A stretch of DNA of 64,000 nucleotides from Glebionis coronaria. Taxonomy: Eukaryota; Streptophyta; Magnoliopsida; Asterales; Asteraceae. The DNA is taken from contig JANFOE010000050.1 in the NCBI GenBank assembly GCA_025667525.1, positions 1,860,001 to 1,924,000 on the forward strand. The letters run 5' to 3'. Below, in pieces: positions 46,888-59,300 of the stretch. Every line of letters begins with the position of its first letter. Position 1 is the first letter of the stretch. The position numbers and the translations under genes are program-made. A model generated the notes under the pieces. The model did not search any database, had not been told where the DNA came from, and was given only the letters and a program-made list of their open reading frames with translations.

Positions 46888-49800
46888 TTAAATGGATCGT
46901 TGCAGTAACTTGTAGTGCACTCCATATGGTCTACCACCAACGAATCTTTCTAAGCTCCTCATCAATCTACGTTCCCGGAGCTTTTCATCAATCTTCTTTA
47001 TCACATATGTCGCCATCTTCTGATAACCCGCATGCCAATCCTCAATCACGTCGGGTAATGTTCTGCCAGAGTTGAGATGCTCCAATTTTCCTCTGACGTA
47101 TATGAGAGTCCCATCACTGTATTTATGAAGCTCACCTACCCTCATAAACTTCATGATCCCACGACTGTTCATGTAGAAAATCCCATACATCGGAACGGTC
47201 GTGCCGGTATAGGGACATCTTTCGACATGTTGAGGTAGAACTTGATTCATTGGACGGGTCATGTTAAGCTTCCTTTGGTAGCTTTCAACTCCCAATTTAA
47301 GATCTTCAACTCGTTTCTTGATAACAACGCTTCGTGTGAACATACGAAGGGCTGTATTCAAGGCAATGATTTCTTCACGAGTAAGATGGGTAACTTGATC
47401 ACGGGTCATCATAAGCAACATGTCTTCGATATCTTCAAGGCGAATGATAGAAAAATCTCCCTGATGTATCTTGTATTCTTTGTCATCCTCCCTTTTTAGA
47501 CGAATCTCCGTCACATGATGATAGCCATTCTTGGGTTCAATCTTCAGTCCTAAGATACTTGTGATTCGAAGATTGGATCTGACGATACTTCCTGCGTTGG
47601 CTAAGCAGCAACCTCTGTACGCCCTTCGGACTCGCTTGTCCCAATGTGATGCTCCTATAGCAGCATACATGTCATAATTACAGTTTACCTTTGGAACCCA
47701 GAGGCGGTTGACCTTTTCCTCGATATAAGGTATTGTCCCCCAATTAGCAGCTTTCAACAAGGTCAGGGAGGTCGCGTACTTGGATGATCCCTTGAGGAGA
47801 TACTCAAGATCATAGGTGACAAAGAAGTCAAGAGCAATTTGATTATCTTGAGAGGGATCAAGTGGAGGTGGAGCTCTTTCTGACTCATGAAGGCCTGGCC
47901 TTTGAATGGTATTGAGAGCTTTCAAGACCTCGTCAGCATAATACTCGTACTCCATGCGGCTTAACCTGGTTTTGGCGTGAAGTCTCTTGTCCTTTAGCGC
48001 TCTCTTCACCAACGACGGAGTGACCGAAGATTTGAACTCATGAGCCAAAAATGCACACAAGTCTATCGGACTACGGATACGGAGATATAGAACATCTCTA
48101 TCAGCGTCTGTGATTGGATCATATTTTGCAGCTGCCGTGATCCAAGCTTGTGGCGGTGCAGTTTCATCAATCTCCAATGTATCCGCCCAGTCCCGTGTGC
48201 TTGACTCGGGAACAATAGATTCTGGTTCTTTTTGTAGAGGAGTAGAAACATGAACACTTGCTGGTTCGGATTCAGGCATTTCGACGGTATCATGAACAGG
48301 CGAGTGTTGTGCAGATTCAGGTTCAATTACTGGTTCTGCAATCACAGGAGCAACCAAAGAACTAACAGGATTAGTGGTAACAGGTATAGAAACAGAAACA
48401 GATGTACCGGGAATCGATGATGCAGTAGCAGCATTCACATCATGGCGCCACTTGGTTCGTCCTGACTCCGTAGATGTGGACTTTTCTTTTCGGGCAGCAT
48501 CTTTCTGAGACTTGGTACCAGACTTGGATGGTTTCTTTTTGTTGGCAACCTTGTCCCCCGTTTCATCGTCATCAGACTGATCAGGCTGGTTATTGTTACC
48601 GCTATCCCTGTTTTCGTTGTCACCATCATCCTCATCATCATCCCAGTTGCTACCCTTATCACTCTCCTCATTTTAATCATCACCATCACCATCATCATCA
48701 TCACCATCGCTACCTTTTTCTTCATCTTCTTCACCATCATCCTCTTCTTCACCATCACTCTCCTCTTGCTCACTATCTTCCTTTTCCTCCTCATCCAAGA
48801 TGTGGTAAGGTACCACACTTCCAAATGTCTTAAACAACCGATCATCCTCCAAGATAGCTTCATTGAGTGCTTTGTAGAGTGTTCGCTGAATTTTAGACTT
48901 GTCAAAAGATCCAACTTCCTTCATGCGAGCTTTGAGGATCTTCTTTAGTTCAAAATCTGTTAAGTCATATGCAAATTTGTAGGCTGACTTGGAAGGGTTG
49001 GACGACTTAACCATCAACTTATCAGCCGCAAGTTTCCTCATCTCTTCACGCAGCTTTGGCATAAGAGACTCAACAGATTCATTCACTCTCTCTAAAATGG
49101 AAGCTTCAAGTGTTTCTTCCTGCTCCTTATATTTATCCTTTATGGCTCGAAGTCTTGCAAATCGTGCTTCATTCCTATCAGCTTCAGCCTGTTTGACCTG
49201 AGCAAGTTGTTCTGCATGAGATTTACGTGTCAACTCCATCTTTGCAGTGAACTTAGCTAGCATCTCTTCTTGGGCTTTCTTGGATGCCTATTCACTTTGC
49301 ACTCGTCGAAATAGCTCTTCTTGAAGTTGAGCCATCTCTTGTCTTTGAGTTTCCGTGTGTTTATCCAACATTTCTGCCAAGAAGAGTGCAGAAAATGTAG
49401 ATGGCACAGGGCTAATCGGGGGCGGTTGAGTAGGCACGGTTGTGATGACAGTACTGAGGACGAAAGTAGGTGGAGGTGGAGGGAATGGTAGTGGTGTTGG
49501 CACCGGTCATGTTGGTAAAGGCTGGATTGGTGGAGGTTGAGTTACGAGAGGCTGTGTAGTTACAATGATTGTTGTAGCACCGGACTCCTTCTCAACACTT
49601 GCTGTATCAACAATGGATGTCTCCTTCGATGCTGAGTAACGTTCGGGTGATCCAAACTCTCTAATGTCATGTGGCTCCTCGTATTCTTCTTCAACATGTA
49701 TCTGTGCACCCGAACCACTATCACTTGTGTCTCTCCTACTCTTTTCAATAGCATTCTTCATTAACTTTTTCTCAGTCTTGCGGGTTAGCTTGAGAGTAGG

Positions 49801-50853
49801 ATCGTCATCAACATATTCTTCATCGTGAAGAACAAGCTTGTCAGCCGTGCTCTTACCCTTTTTAGCCTCAGTCTTTGTCTTCTTGGTTTTGGGTTCAGAT
49901 AAAGCAACTGTTTGCTTGCGTTTACCTTTACTCTTGACCGTAGTAGACGAGTCTTCTCCTGTCTGAATGCTTGCTTGTTGGTTCTTGATTTCTATTAGCA
50001 GTCGCTTGTAATCAGTAGAAGCTATAATCTTATCTGTCAGGAGATGACCGGGAATAGGACATGGGATAACAACATTGGAGTGACTTTCTTGCCTTAGGTC
50101 CACCAGATCATCAGCATCCTTTGTGTGGTGACGGCTACCTGCACGCTTATCAATAGACGCATCGTTTTCCATAAAATAATGTATGATTAGCATTATGAAC
50201 CTAGGGTACTGGTAACCTTTAGCCTTAGTCTTCGTGTTTGTGAAGAGTTGATAACTAAACTCGTCCCACAACAATGATGCATAATCAATATTAATACCTT
50301 TGAACATACCATAGAACATATTGATGATTGGCGGACGCACAGCATCATACCCAGTCGTTTTGGGTGTGAGACATCGGCTGAGAATACCAAAAATCGCTCT
50401 CCAAGGTTGACCCACTTTGGCTGTGGTAAAATCGGACACAATTCGTAAGTCCGCACATCCAATATCAGAGAACATCACCATGAGATCGTTCTTGGTCGGG
50501 TTCGCTGAGAATGTTGTACCTTTGGGTGACTCCCGAAAACCAAAGATCTTGCGGAAGTCTGACACTGTGAGAGTCTGTTGCTTGTTATCCAGGAAGAATG
50601 TGATCTTGTTTGACGTCTTCTCTTTGGTTGCCCAGAATTCGTACATGTAGTCGAAGGGCACCGAAGCACTACCCCTTATCGCATTCTTGAAGTGAGAATT
50701 GTCAAGAATGGCTGAAGCTACCTTGAATCCATTGTGAGTGGAGTTAGAGACCTCCTTCAACCGGTAGTTGTTTGGAATGAACTTGGGGGTTTTGGCTTCA
50801 TAAATGGCTGCTGCTCTAGTGTCTTGTATTTGTTGCATGGTTGGGTTAGTCAT
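46888..50853 (-). pseudogene. F second ORF, about 1,320 codons, three in-frame stops; function unknown
   Basis: One frame runs from the ATG at 50853 to the stop at 46888, broken only by stops at 49507-49509 (TGA), 49288-49290 (TAG) and 48673-48675 (TAA), so it was recently a single protein. Order: a folded-looking N-terminal domain (about residues 1-250, with a TLTVSDFRKIFGF segment and a YPRFIMLIIHYFM helix), a basic Lys/Thr stretch, a Pro/Thr-rich linker, a coiled coil with many Glu/Gln/Arg (about 470-590), a very acidic Asp/Glu tract (about 690-760), a second Ser/Pro linker, then a C-terminal domain of about 430 residues ending near LQRSI. Sireviruses often have an extra ORF here, sometimes called env-like. 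I see no signal peptide or clear membrane segment, so env is not supported. In Asteraceae copies this ORF is usually left as uncharacterised. Confidence 0.8.
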
Positions 50854-51000
50854 TGTTTCTGCTTAAGATAAAACATAAAGGTTGATACACATAGATATAA
50901 ATACCATTATGAATTTATACCTAAGCATTAAACATATGACATAAAACCTTAAGCATTTACAACACTCAAACATTTAACAAGTTATTAATCAAAAACACCT

Positions 51001-51603
51001 TCATTCGGAATAAACATCTCATCCGGAATAAACATTTTATCCGGAATAAACACTTCATCCGGAATAAACACTTCATCCGGAATAAACACTTCATCTGGAA
51101 TAAACACTTCATCAGGAATAAACATTTCATCCGGAATAAATTGTCTATCCGGAATAAACTGTCTATCCGGAATAAATGGTCTATCCGGAATAAATTGTCT
51201 ATCCGGAATAAATGGTCTATCCGGAATAAATTGTTTATCCGGAATAATTTGTCTATCCGGAATAAACGGTCTATCCGGAATAAATTGTCTATCCGGAATA
51301 AACAGTCTATCCGGAATAAACAGTCTATCTGGAATAAACAGTCTATTAGAATAAAATGGGCTATCCGGAATAAAATGGTCTAACCGGAATAAACAGTCTA
51401 TCCGGAATAAACAGTCTATCCGGAATAAACAGTCTATCCGGAATAAACAGTCTATCCGGAATAAACAGTCTATCCGGAATAAGTGGTTTATCCGGAATAA
51501 CATGATTCATCCGGAATAATCTTAAACTTTGGTTCATCCGGAATGTTTTTGCAAAACGGTTCATCCGGAATACTCTTAGAAAAAAATCCATCTATCCGGA
51601 ATA
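51001..51603 (+). repeat. 18-bp tandem array, about 32 units, core ATCCGGAATA
   Basis: Typical unit CTATCCGGAATAAACAGT. I count about 32 units. Most are exactly 18 bp, and the last few are spaced at 19-32 bp. The left units start TCATCC and the right ones CTATCC, so there are two sub-families. TCCGGA is a palindrome with one CpG per turn of the array. Because 18 is a multiple of three, all frames stay open for long runs (a FIPDR-type ORF on the minus strand), which I regard as a by-product. Confidence 0.92.
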
Positions 51604-51952
51604 ACCTAAACGCACCTTATAATAGATTTATCTAAGCTTATATGAGTGTTTTAAGCATTCTAAAGGCCACACAACTCGATCTAATCCTATTCCGAGCGAA
51701 ACCCAGCTAACCCCCTAATCAATTTTGACCTAATTAAATCAAACGCCCTAACTTGATTGATTTTAATTAAAACGATTAATTGATTGGATTAAAGGAATGA
51801 ATTAGACGAATTAGATGAAGTTTGTACCTTGTTAGATGAATGAGACGGATTAGAGATCAATAAAAAACGCTATAATGAAGCTTGAGTGTGTGATTTAGTG
51901 TGTGTTAATGGCGGTTACAGAAAAGAGAAAGAAGATAAGAAAGAAAAGAGAC

Positions 51953-51966
51953 GGGGGGGGGGGGGG
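51953..51966 (+). repeat. 14-G homopolymer after a purine tract
   Basis: A run of 14 G after about 40 bases of A/G-rich sequence. It is C-rich on the sense strand of F. It is prone to length error in sequencing and slippage. Confidence 0.85.
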
Positions 51967-52849
51967 AGTATGACTTAGGTTAAATTTTTACAAATTTTAC
52001 CCTTTGTCAGTTTTAATCCCCCAACTTAACTTTTGACTTTTAATCCCCCTACTAAACTTTTCTATTCCTTTTAGTTACTTAACAATCGTTAACCTAAACA
52101 CTCACTAAAAGCACATATCCGAAAACTTATAGCTCACGACAAATCACGAACAATCACAAGACGTATTCTAAAGCAAATCTAGACATTAACCATTTAGCCA
52201 ATTTTCCTCAAACACTTTTGGAAACCTTTTTGATGACGAAGATAATTTAATATTTTCTCCCCCTTAAACGATGACCCATTTTCTATTTAAAGAGCTGTAG
52301 TCATTGTTTAACGAGTCAAATATTGAAGAAAGAATTTTCCAATTAATGTCTTAGAAAAATTGATTCGTGGTGGCAATAAGATTTCTCTTATTTAAACAAA
52401 ATAATGCACTGAAACGTACACTAATTCGTGTTAGACCAATTTATAAAGTAAACTTGATCCCTTTGCATGATTTGGCTTGTAAACCATTCCCGAGAAAATT
52501 AATTCCCGTTGTGAGCCAACGTTCTCCAAGGAAATACGTGACTTTAATGCGAAAAACGGGTTGCAGTCTGAAATAACTACAAGCCATAATAGGCATGTTT
52601 TAAAAATGTACAACTTTTATACGGACTCTATTTATGGCGCCGTGTCAATATTGATCGACATTTCTAAAGCCGTAAATATTACCGTACTAAAAGATATGCC
52701 CGATTAAAAAGACGAAAATATTTTTGGGTTTTATATTTTTTATGATTTTTGTAGGTTTTATATTTTTGTATTTTTCTTTTTGTGGTTTATATATATACGA
52801 TAATATACATGATCACGAACAAAGGATACGCATGAATAGTTTACCACCA

Positions 52850-55800
52850 CTATTCTGCTGATTCTTCTGCCAACTCTTTGAGAGTCGCTGGAGAGAAGGA
52901 TTTCATGCCAAGCTTGTCGATTAAAAACTCGATTCGTCCTCGATCTAAGGCTTTTGTGAACATATCTGCCAGCTGATACTCAGTGGTGACAAAATACAGC
53001 TCGATCACTTCGTTTTCCACTTTCTCTTTAATGAAATGGTAGCGAATGTTGATGTGCTTTGCCCGGGAGTGTTGAACGTAGTTGCAGCAAAGGGAAATGG
53101 CGCTCTTGTTGTCACAATACATCGGGATTTTGTTGAATCCGAGACCGTAGTCAGTCAGTTGTGATCTCATCCAAAGGACTTGAGCACAAAAACCGGACAT
53201 GGCAATGTATTCAGCCTCCGTGCTAGAAATTGCAGCGCTTTTCTACCGTTTTGAAGACCAACTAATCAATCTGTCTCCAAGGAGTTGCACAGAACCAGAA
53301 GTGCTACGCCTAGTGTCTTGACACCCTGCATGATCGGCATCTGCATATGATATTAATGCAATAGAGGAATCTTTCGTATACCATAGACCACGATGAAGTG
53401 TTCGTTTGAGATACCGAAAGATCCTTTTAACAGCATGTAGGTGCTTTTCGGTAGGCCGAGCCTGATACCGGGCACACATGCATACGGCAAATTGCAAATC
53501 AGGCCTGCTAGCAGTCAGATAGAGAAGGGTGCCGATCATCCCACGGTAGAGTTTCGGATCGACAGCAATCCCATTCCTATCTTCATCTAACTTGAATTTC
53601 TCCACCATTGGAGTATCCACGGGGTCACATTTTTCAAAGTTATATTTCTTTAATGATTCTAGAGCATATTTGGATTGATTAATAAAGATGCCTCTGGGAT
53701 TTTGAGAAATTTGTAATCCTAAGAAAAATGAAATTTTTCCCATCATCGACATCTGAAAGCGTGTGGACATTATTTTCTTAAAGCGGTTTGACAATTCTAT
53801 GTTAGAGGCAGCAAATATTATATCATCAACATAAATTTGTACCAGTATCATGTCGTTGTCTTCCTTGAGAGTGAATAGAGTGGGGTCCACCTTGCCTTTG
53901 GAGAAGCCTTCCGACATAAGATATGTTGAAAGGAGATCATACCACTCGCTTGGAGGTTGTTTCAACCCATAGAGAGCTTTCTTAAGCTTGTACACATGAT
54001 TAGGAAACTCCGTGCTAACGAACCCATTCGGCTGACTAACATAGACTTCTTCCCTTAGTTCACCATTCAAAAATGTCGTCTTCACATCCATTTGATAGAC
54101 AATCATGTTCATATGAGCAGCATACGCAAGGAATAGTCTAATAGTCTCCAATCTTGCAACAGGAGCAAAAGATTCTTCAAAGTCGATACCCAAGGCTTGT
54201 TTGTATCCTCTAGCAACCAATCTAGCCTTATTCTTCAAAACTCCACCCATCTCATCGAGTTTAACCTTATAAACCCACAACAATGTAAGGATGTTAACCT
54301 TATCAGGGAGAGGAACTAAATCCCATACTTCAAGTCTTTGGAATTCATTTAGTTCCTCTTGCATGGCTTCAATCCAAGATGATGGAGTCATAGCATGTTG
54401 CCAGTTTTTAGGTTCAACTTCGGAGAGAAATGCATCAAAATAGCAATAGAGTGCACTCTCTTGTAATTGATGGCGTATCAAGACTGGTCGATCGAGACTT
54501 CCAATAATATTCCTAATTGGGTGATCTTTTGTCCATTTGGTGCTGTGATTTTCAATCCGTGATGGTCTGGAGTGAACGATTGTAGGAGCTTCTTCTGAGG
54601 TAGACGCGGCTGAAGGATTTTCAGGTATCGGTATACCAAAGAATGGAAGCTCTTGTTGGTGAGCATATTCCAAATCGTGATCAACAGAATCCTCTTCATC
54701 ATCATTAGGCACAAGTAAGGGTGAATATTCAGGTGTAGTTTGAGAATTACTTGGTGGAGGTGCATCCGGTTCAATGTTAATTGAAGATGCATTTGATGAA
54801 GCTTCATTAGCTTGAGCAACAACTTCAGGGATTGGAGCTATCACTAAAGGTGCTGGGACTTCATCACATGGAGGATCAAAGAATTTATCAAACAAAGGTT
54901 GAAATAGTTCATCCCACTCGGGCCTTGTAGGTGGTATAAATGATGTAGAAGTAGGATTATTGGGAACTAATCCGGAACTGATAGCACCAGTTCCCATCTT
55001 GTGAAGCGCGGGTTCAGAGCTGCGTTGCTCAGAAGCCATCGCTGTTAGCTCATCAAAATCTGCGTCCATAGTTTCTACTATCTTACCAAGACGACGGTTG
55101 TAAATTCGGTATGCTTTCTTCGAGGGTGAGTAACCAATGAAAATACCTATATCGGCTTTCGGTTGAAGTTTGCCCAAATTCTCACTATTAATGTTTGGAT
55201 AACAAAGAGCACCAAACGCATGAAAGAATGAAACATCGGGTTTACGATCATGTAGAAGCTCGTAAGGTGTTTTTCCATGGCATTTCCGAATGATAGAGCG
55301 GTTTTGGGTGTAACATGCAGTAGATACAGCTTCTGCCCATAAGAATAATGGAGCGTTCGCATAAATCAGCATAGTCCTAACAGCTTCCATAAGCGTATGA
55401 TTTCGTCTTTCAACGACACCGTTTTGTTGTGGAGTACGTGCAGCGGATGTTTCATGTGAGATACCAACTTCTTCATAGTAATCACGAAGAGTCTGGTTGA
55501 CGAACTCTGTTCCATTATCAGTACGAATACGGCGGACAGTAGTATTTAAACGTACCTGAATGAATTTCAAGAAAGTGATGATAGCCTTCGGTGCTTCATC
55601 CTTTGTACGTAGAAATCTAACCCATGTAAACCTGGAGAAATCATCCACAATAACAAGGATGAATTTCTTACCACTCACACTTTCGGTTCTCATTAGCCCA
55701 CAAAGATCCATATGCAAAAGATGAAGTTTTTCTTGATTGGTGTCTTCAGCTTTGGGCTTGTATGATTTCTTGGTGCTTTTCCCCTTTGAACACACAGAAC

Positions 55801-56317
55801 ATAAATAGTCCTTGTGAAATTTGAGCTTTGGAAGACCACGAACTAATTCATTTTTAGCCAAATGATTAATAGCATCAAAGTTGAGATGAGATAATCTGCG
55901 ATGCCATAACCATGACTTGGTCTTGGATGCTTTGGAGAGAAGACATACTGGAGAGGCGGCCATCATGTCTTGTAGGGACAAAGTATAAAGATTTGCACCA
56001 CGAGACCCCTTCAACAAGTCTTTTCCTTCCAAGTTGCGGATGAAACAAGTATGTTGTCGAAAAGCAACCTCTAGGTTGGAATCACAGAACTGTCCTACTG
56101 AAAATAAATTATGACCAAGACTATCTACATAGTATACCCTTGAAATCGTAACATTTCCAATCTGATATTCACCATACCCCATTATCTTTGCAATATGATC
56201 ATTACCGAATTTAACCGTTCCAAGAAACTTGCTGACGAAATTTCTGAGCATCGAATGATCTCCGGTCATATGCTTTGAGCAACCGGAGTCCAAATACCAG
56301 AGGATGATTTGGACCAC
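52850..56317 (-). pseudogene. F pol: protease, integrase, RT, RNase H; one internal stop
   Basis: One frame from 56317 to the stop at 52850, with a single TAG near 53,243. Counting from 56317: protease LDSGCSKHM (about 9-17), GAG-pre-integrase HHCC zinc block (about 138-180), integrase core with MDLCG (D about 204), RTDNGTEF (D about 264) and NGVVERRN (E about 302), then an acidic/Pro-rich linker, RT from about 640 with [11 protein letters not shown] and IYVDDI (about 827), and RNase H with SYADADHAG (about 995). Past the stop the RNase H continues with STEAEYIAM and CDNKSAI to ADMFTKAL. The order places it firmly in Ty1/copia. Upstream a frameshift near 56,310 separates it from gag. RT and integrase motifs look intact. 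Confidence 0.93.
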
Positions 56318-59300
56318 CTGAAAATATCACCAGACGAGGACAATGTATAGGTTTTGGAATCTGAATGTTCCTTGTTATTAGAAGGTACATATTTAATGAT
56401 CTTAGATTTGCTAACATTAGGTTTCTTAGATTTCCTAGCCTTCTTCCTAGTTGGTGGTGTAGATTCAAGTTGGCTTAAATCCTGAGGTATTTCTTCACTG
56501 ATAGGCACTATAGTGGGGGATGACCTAATTAAAGGGCACGGTTTCCATACTTTAGTGCTAGTGTGCCTAATTAAAGGACGCTGAGACCTAACCTCAATGG
56601 ATGCATTCCTAGTTAAAGGGCACATTTTCCATCTAATGTAAAGGTCTTACCAGTGGGACGCCATTGCCATCCAACTTGGGTACGAGTTCTCCCAGTTGGC
56701 TTCCATTCAAGATCATTCCTAATGGCATTCATTTCATTCACATGATCAATAAGACACAAATCATGACGTTGAGAAAACATGCATTCATTACAATTCCAAC
56801 ATTTTAAATTAGAATTCACAAATGGTTTAGGCTTCTGCACAGGCGCAGAGCTTTTAGTCTTAGCAACATGATTCTTTTTATTTAAATCTGAAATAACATT
56901 CCTAGGGTGAGCTTCTACTTTCTTCTTGATGGTAATACTAGTGGAGGGCTTGATCTTATCTTTATTGAGTGGCGATCCTTTAGCCTTAGTAGACTCTTTT
57001 ACTCCTGTAGAAGGCAAAGTGGGAACATTAGCAACAGATTTTAAAGGTGCCTTAGTTGATGGTGCCAATGACGGTTTTGCTCCTGGGGTCTTTTTGAATG
57101 GAGTTACAGCAATGGGTCGATTAGTGAGTAGTGCAGAACCCGGTTTTCCTATGTATTGCAAATATGCTAAGCAATATTGAACTCGCTGAATATATGCATG
57201 AGCTGAATAATAGTGACTGCTTGAGGGATCTAACGCATACAAATCATATAAATTATCCCTAACAAGATCCACATGCTTAATTGCATTCCTCATATAAACA
57301 ACGTAAGTATCCGGATTTTGCTTATGGAGCGGGTTCTTATAGAGCACCACTGAGTTGGTTGATGGAGCACTAGAGGACGGTGTAGAGTTTGTAGCTAAGT
57401 TATTAACAACTTCTTGTCGGGTGAGAAGAAGTGTCTCCTTTAACTCGGGCAAAACCATGTTTTTGTCAATGAGCTGGATATTTAAGTCAGAGATTTCCTC
57501 ACACTTTTGGTTCAATTATTGAACATAAGATTGTTGCCGTGCTGCATTAAAAGCTAAGCGTTCTTCTATTGAACCATAAAGAGTAGATAGTCCATGTCTT
57601 GCACGATCCATCTCCCCTAGAATAGACGAAAGTCTAGTTTCTAAGCACTGGTTTTTAGACTCTGCAGCCTCTAGTTCCAATTTTAGTGTTCTTCGATGAC
57701 ACATCTCTCTTTAATCTCATAATCTCTTCCTCTAATGCCTTAACTATCTCAATCATCTTGTCACTCGTCTCAACACTGTTTTCACAACCATTTGTTACCA
57801 AAAGATCCTCATTTTGAGTTTGTTGTTTTAGTTCTAAAGATATACAATGTTGTTCAAGTTGATTAAAACGTTTTGCATGTAAATTGTAAGAATCTTGAAG
57901 CTTTAAAAATTCAGCGTTAGACTCGTGACAAGAGTGATTATCTACGTCATTTACAGTATCAGCAACATTTACAGAGAGATCATGCACATCATCACATATA
58001 TTCACAGTATCACATTTATTTATAGCGGATGTAAGCTCATTTGAATAATTAACATTCACAGTAGTAAGCACATCACATGATATTACTTGGGACAAGAATC
58101 AGTCATATTCAGATAAAATCTTTTCCTTTTCAATTAATTGTAGTTCGTAAGCGGTGTCCATTTCATAAAACACTTTTTGAACTTCTTTAATTTCAAAATC
58201 GAGATTTTCCGAAAGAGATGCAAAACTTCCTTTTAGTTTTTCGACAAAAGGGTTGATCTCATTCTTAAACACCTCATTCATGTGTTCGAAAGCCCATTCT
58301 CCGGTGTTTCGACCATTTGAAGTCGTACATTCCCGGATGACCTTGTCAAAACTAGCAAAGTATTGATTAATCTCTTGCAAGTTTATCCATACAGTGCTAA
58401 TTGGTGGAAGATCCTTTGGAATTTCCTTAGGTCCTTCCATTTTGACAAGTGTAGGAAGTGTACTAGGGTTTTCTTCATTTAACATGTAGGTTGGTGTTGT
58501 GATGAGATGTTTATCAATATGGAAGCGAATTCTAAAGTCCATTTTTGCAAGCTCCTGATTCATTTTAAAATAATCACACTGGGGATATTTTGCAAAGTTG
58601 TATGACCGACTCTCATCAACTAGATCCTTATTCGTGCGATCCTCGAAAATAACAATCGGATCTAAGACCAATCCTAATTTGGTTGCATCATAAAGTCTTG
58701 GATTATGGATAAAATCTTGTCTTGCATACCGTGGGTTAGGGGGAAGGTCCTTTTGACGCGATAAGTTAAATTCTCTAAACGATGAGTCAAATAAGTGCAC
58801 TAGTTGAGAGGCAGCGTATTGTCTTAAAAGCAAATAATCTAAACTCTTAATTTTATTAGCCGCATTAATCTCCATTTCATTCTTTTTAGACTTGAGTAAT
58901 TCAAAATCCGTTTGAAGTTTATGAAAATTAGTGACCACTAACTCTTTTTCTTTAAGTTCGTTGGAAAGATTTGCTCTTAAGGTTTCAATTTCTTGCAAAT
59001 GACCCATTTGTTTGTTTCAAAAATGATCATATTAGGGATTTGTTAGAACATTGGACGAGGTAACTAATTCTAAAGTTTGATCTTTTTCGTTGTACAAGGC
59101 AAGCTCAGCCGACATATTCTTATTCGTAGCTAGGGTTTCTAAAAGTGCAGTATTCATTTGGCTAAGTAACTTTGCAAGAACCATGACCAAATCTTGTTGA
59201 GTAGGAATATGCGTATGCGAAATGACTCCCGGTTGTGATTCACTCAAAGTCTGGGGACTTGCATTGATATTGCTATCATTGATTGTCTCATCATTTGAAA

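Larger units (their letters stand above)
50854..52849 (-). other. Spacer between pol and the second ORF of F
   Basis: 2 kb without a real gene. It contains the 18-bp array (51001-51603), a purine-rich tract ending in 14 G (51,911-51,966; a pyrimidine tract on the sense strand), one polypurine-tract-like site (52257-52267) and AT-rich sequence next to pol. A promoter or splice acceptor for the second ORF would lie here. The sense-strand pyrimidine tract is a candidate position, nothing more. Confidence 0.6.

Noticed and set aside
48474..48833. 119-residue His-rich plus-strand ORF
   Set aside because: Antisense shadow of the Asp/Glu tract of the F second ORF (GAT/GAC read as ATC and CAT).
50985..51591. 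Long minus-strand ORFs with FIPDR and LFRID repeats
   Set aside because: They arise because an 18-bp tandem repeat keeps all frames open. All three frames give similar repeat peptides and none has a flanking domain.
51001..51603. CRISPR-like look of the regular array
   Set aside because: Units abut with no unique spacers, there are no cas genes, and the context is a plant retrotransposon.
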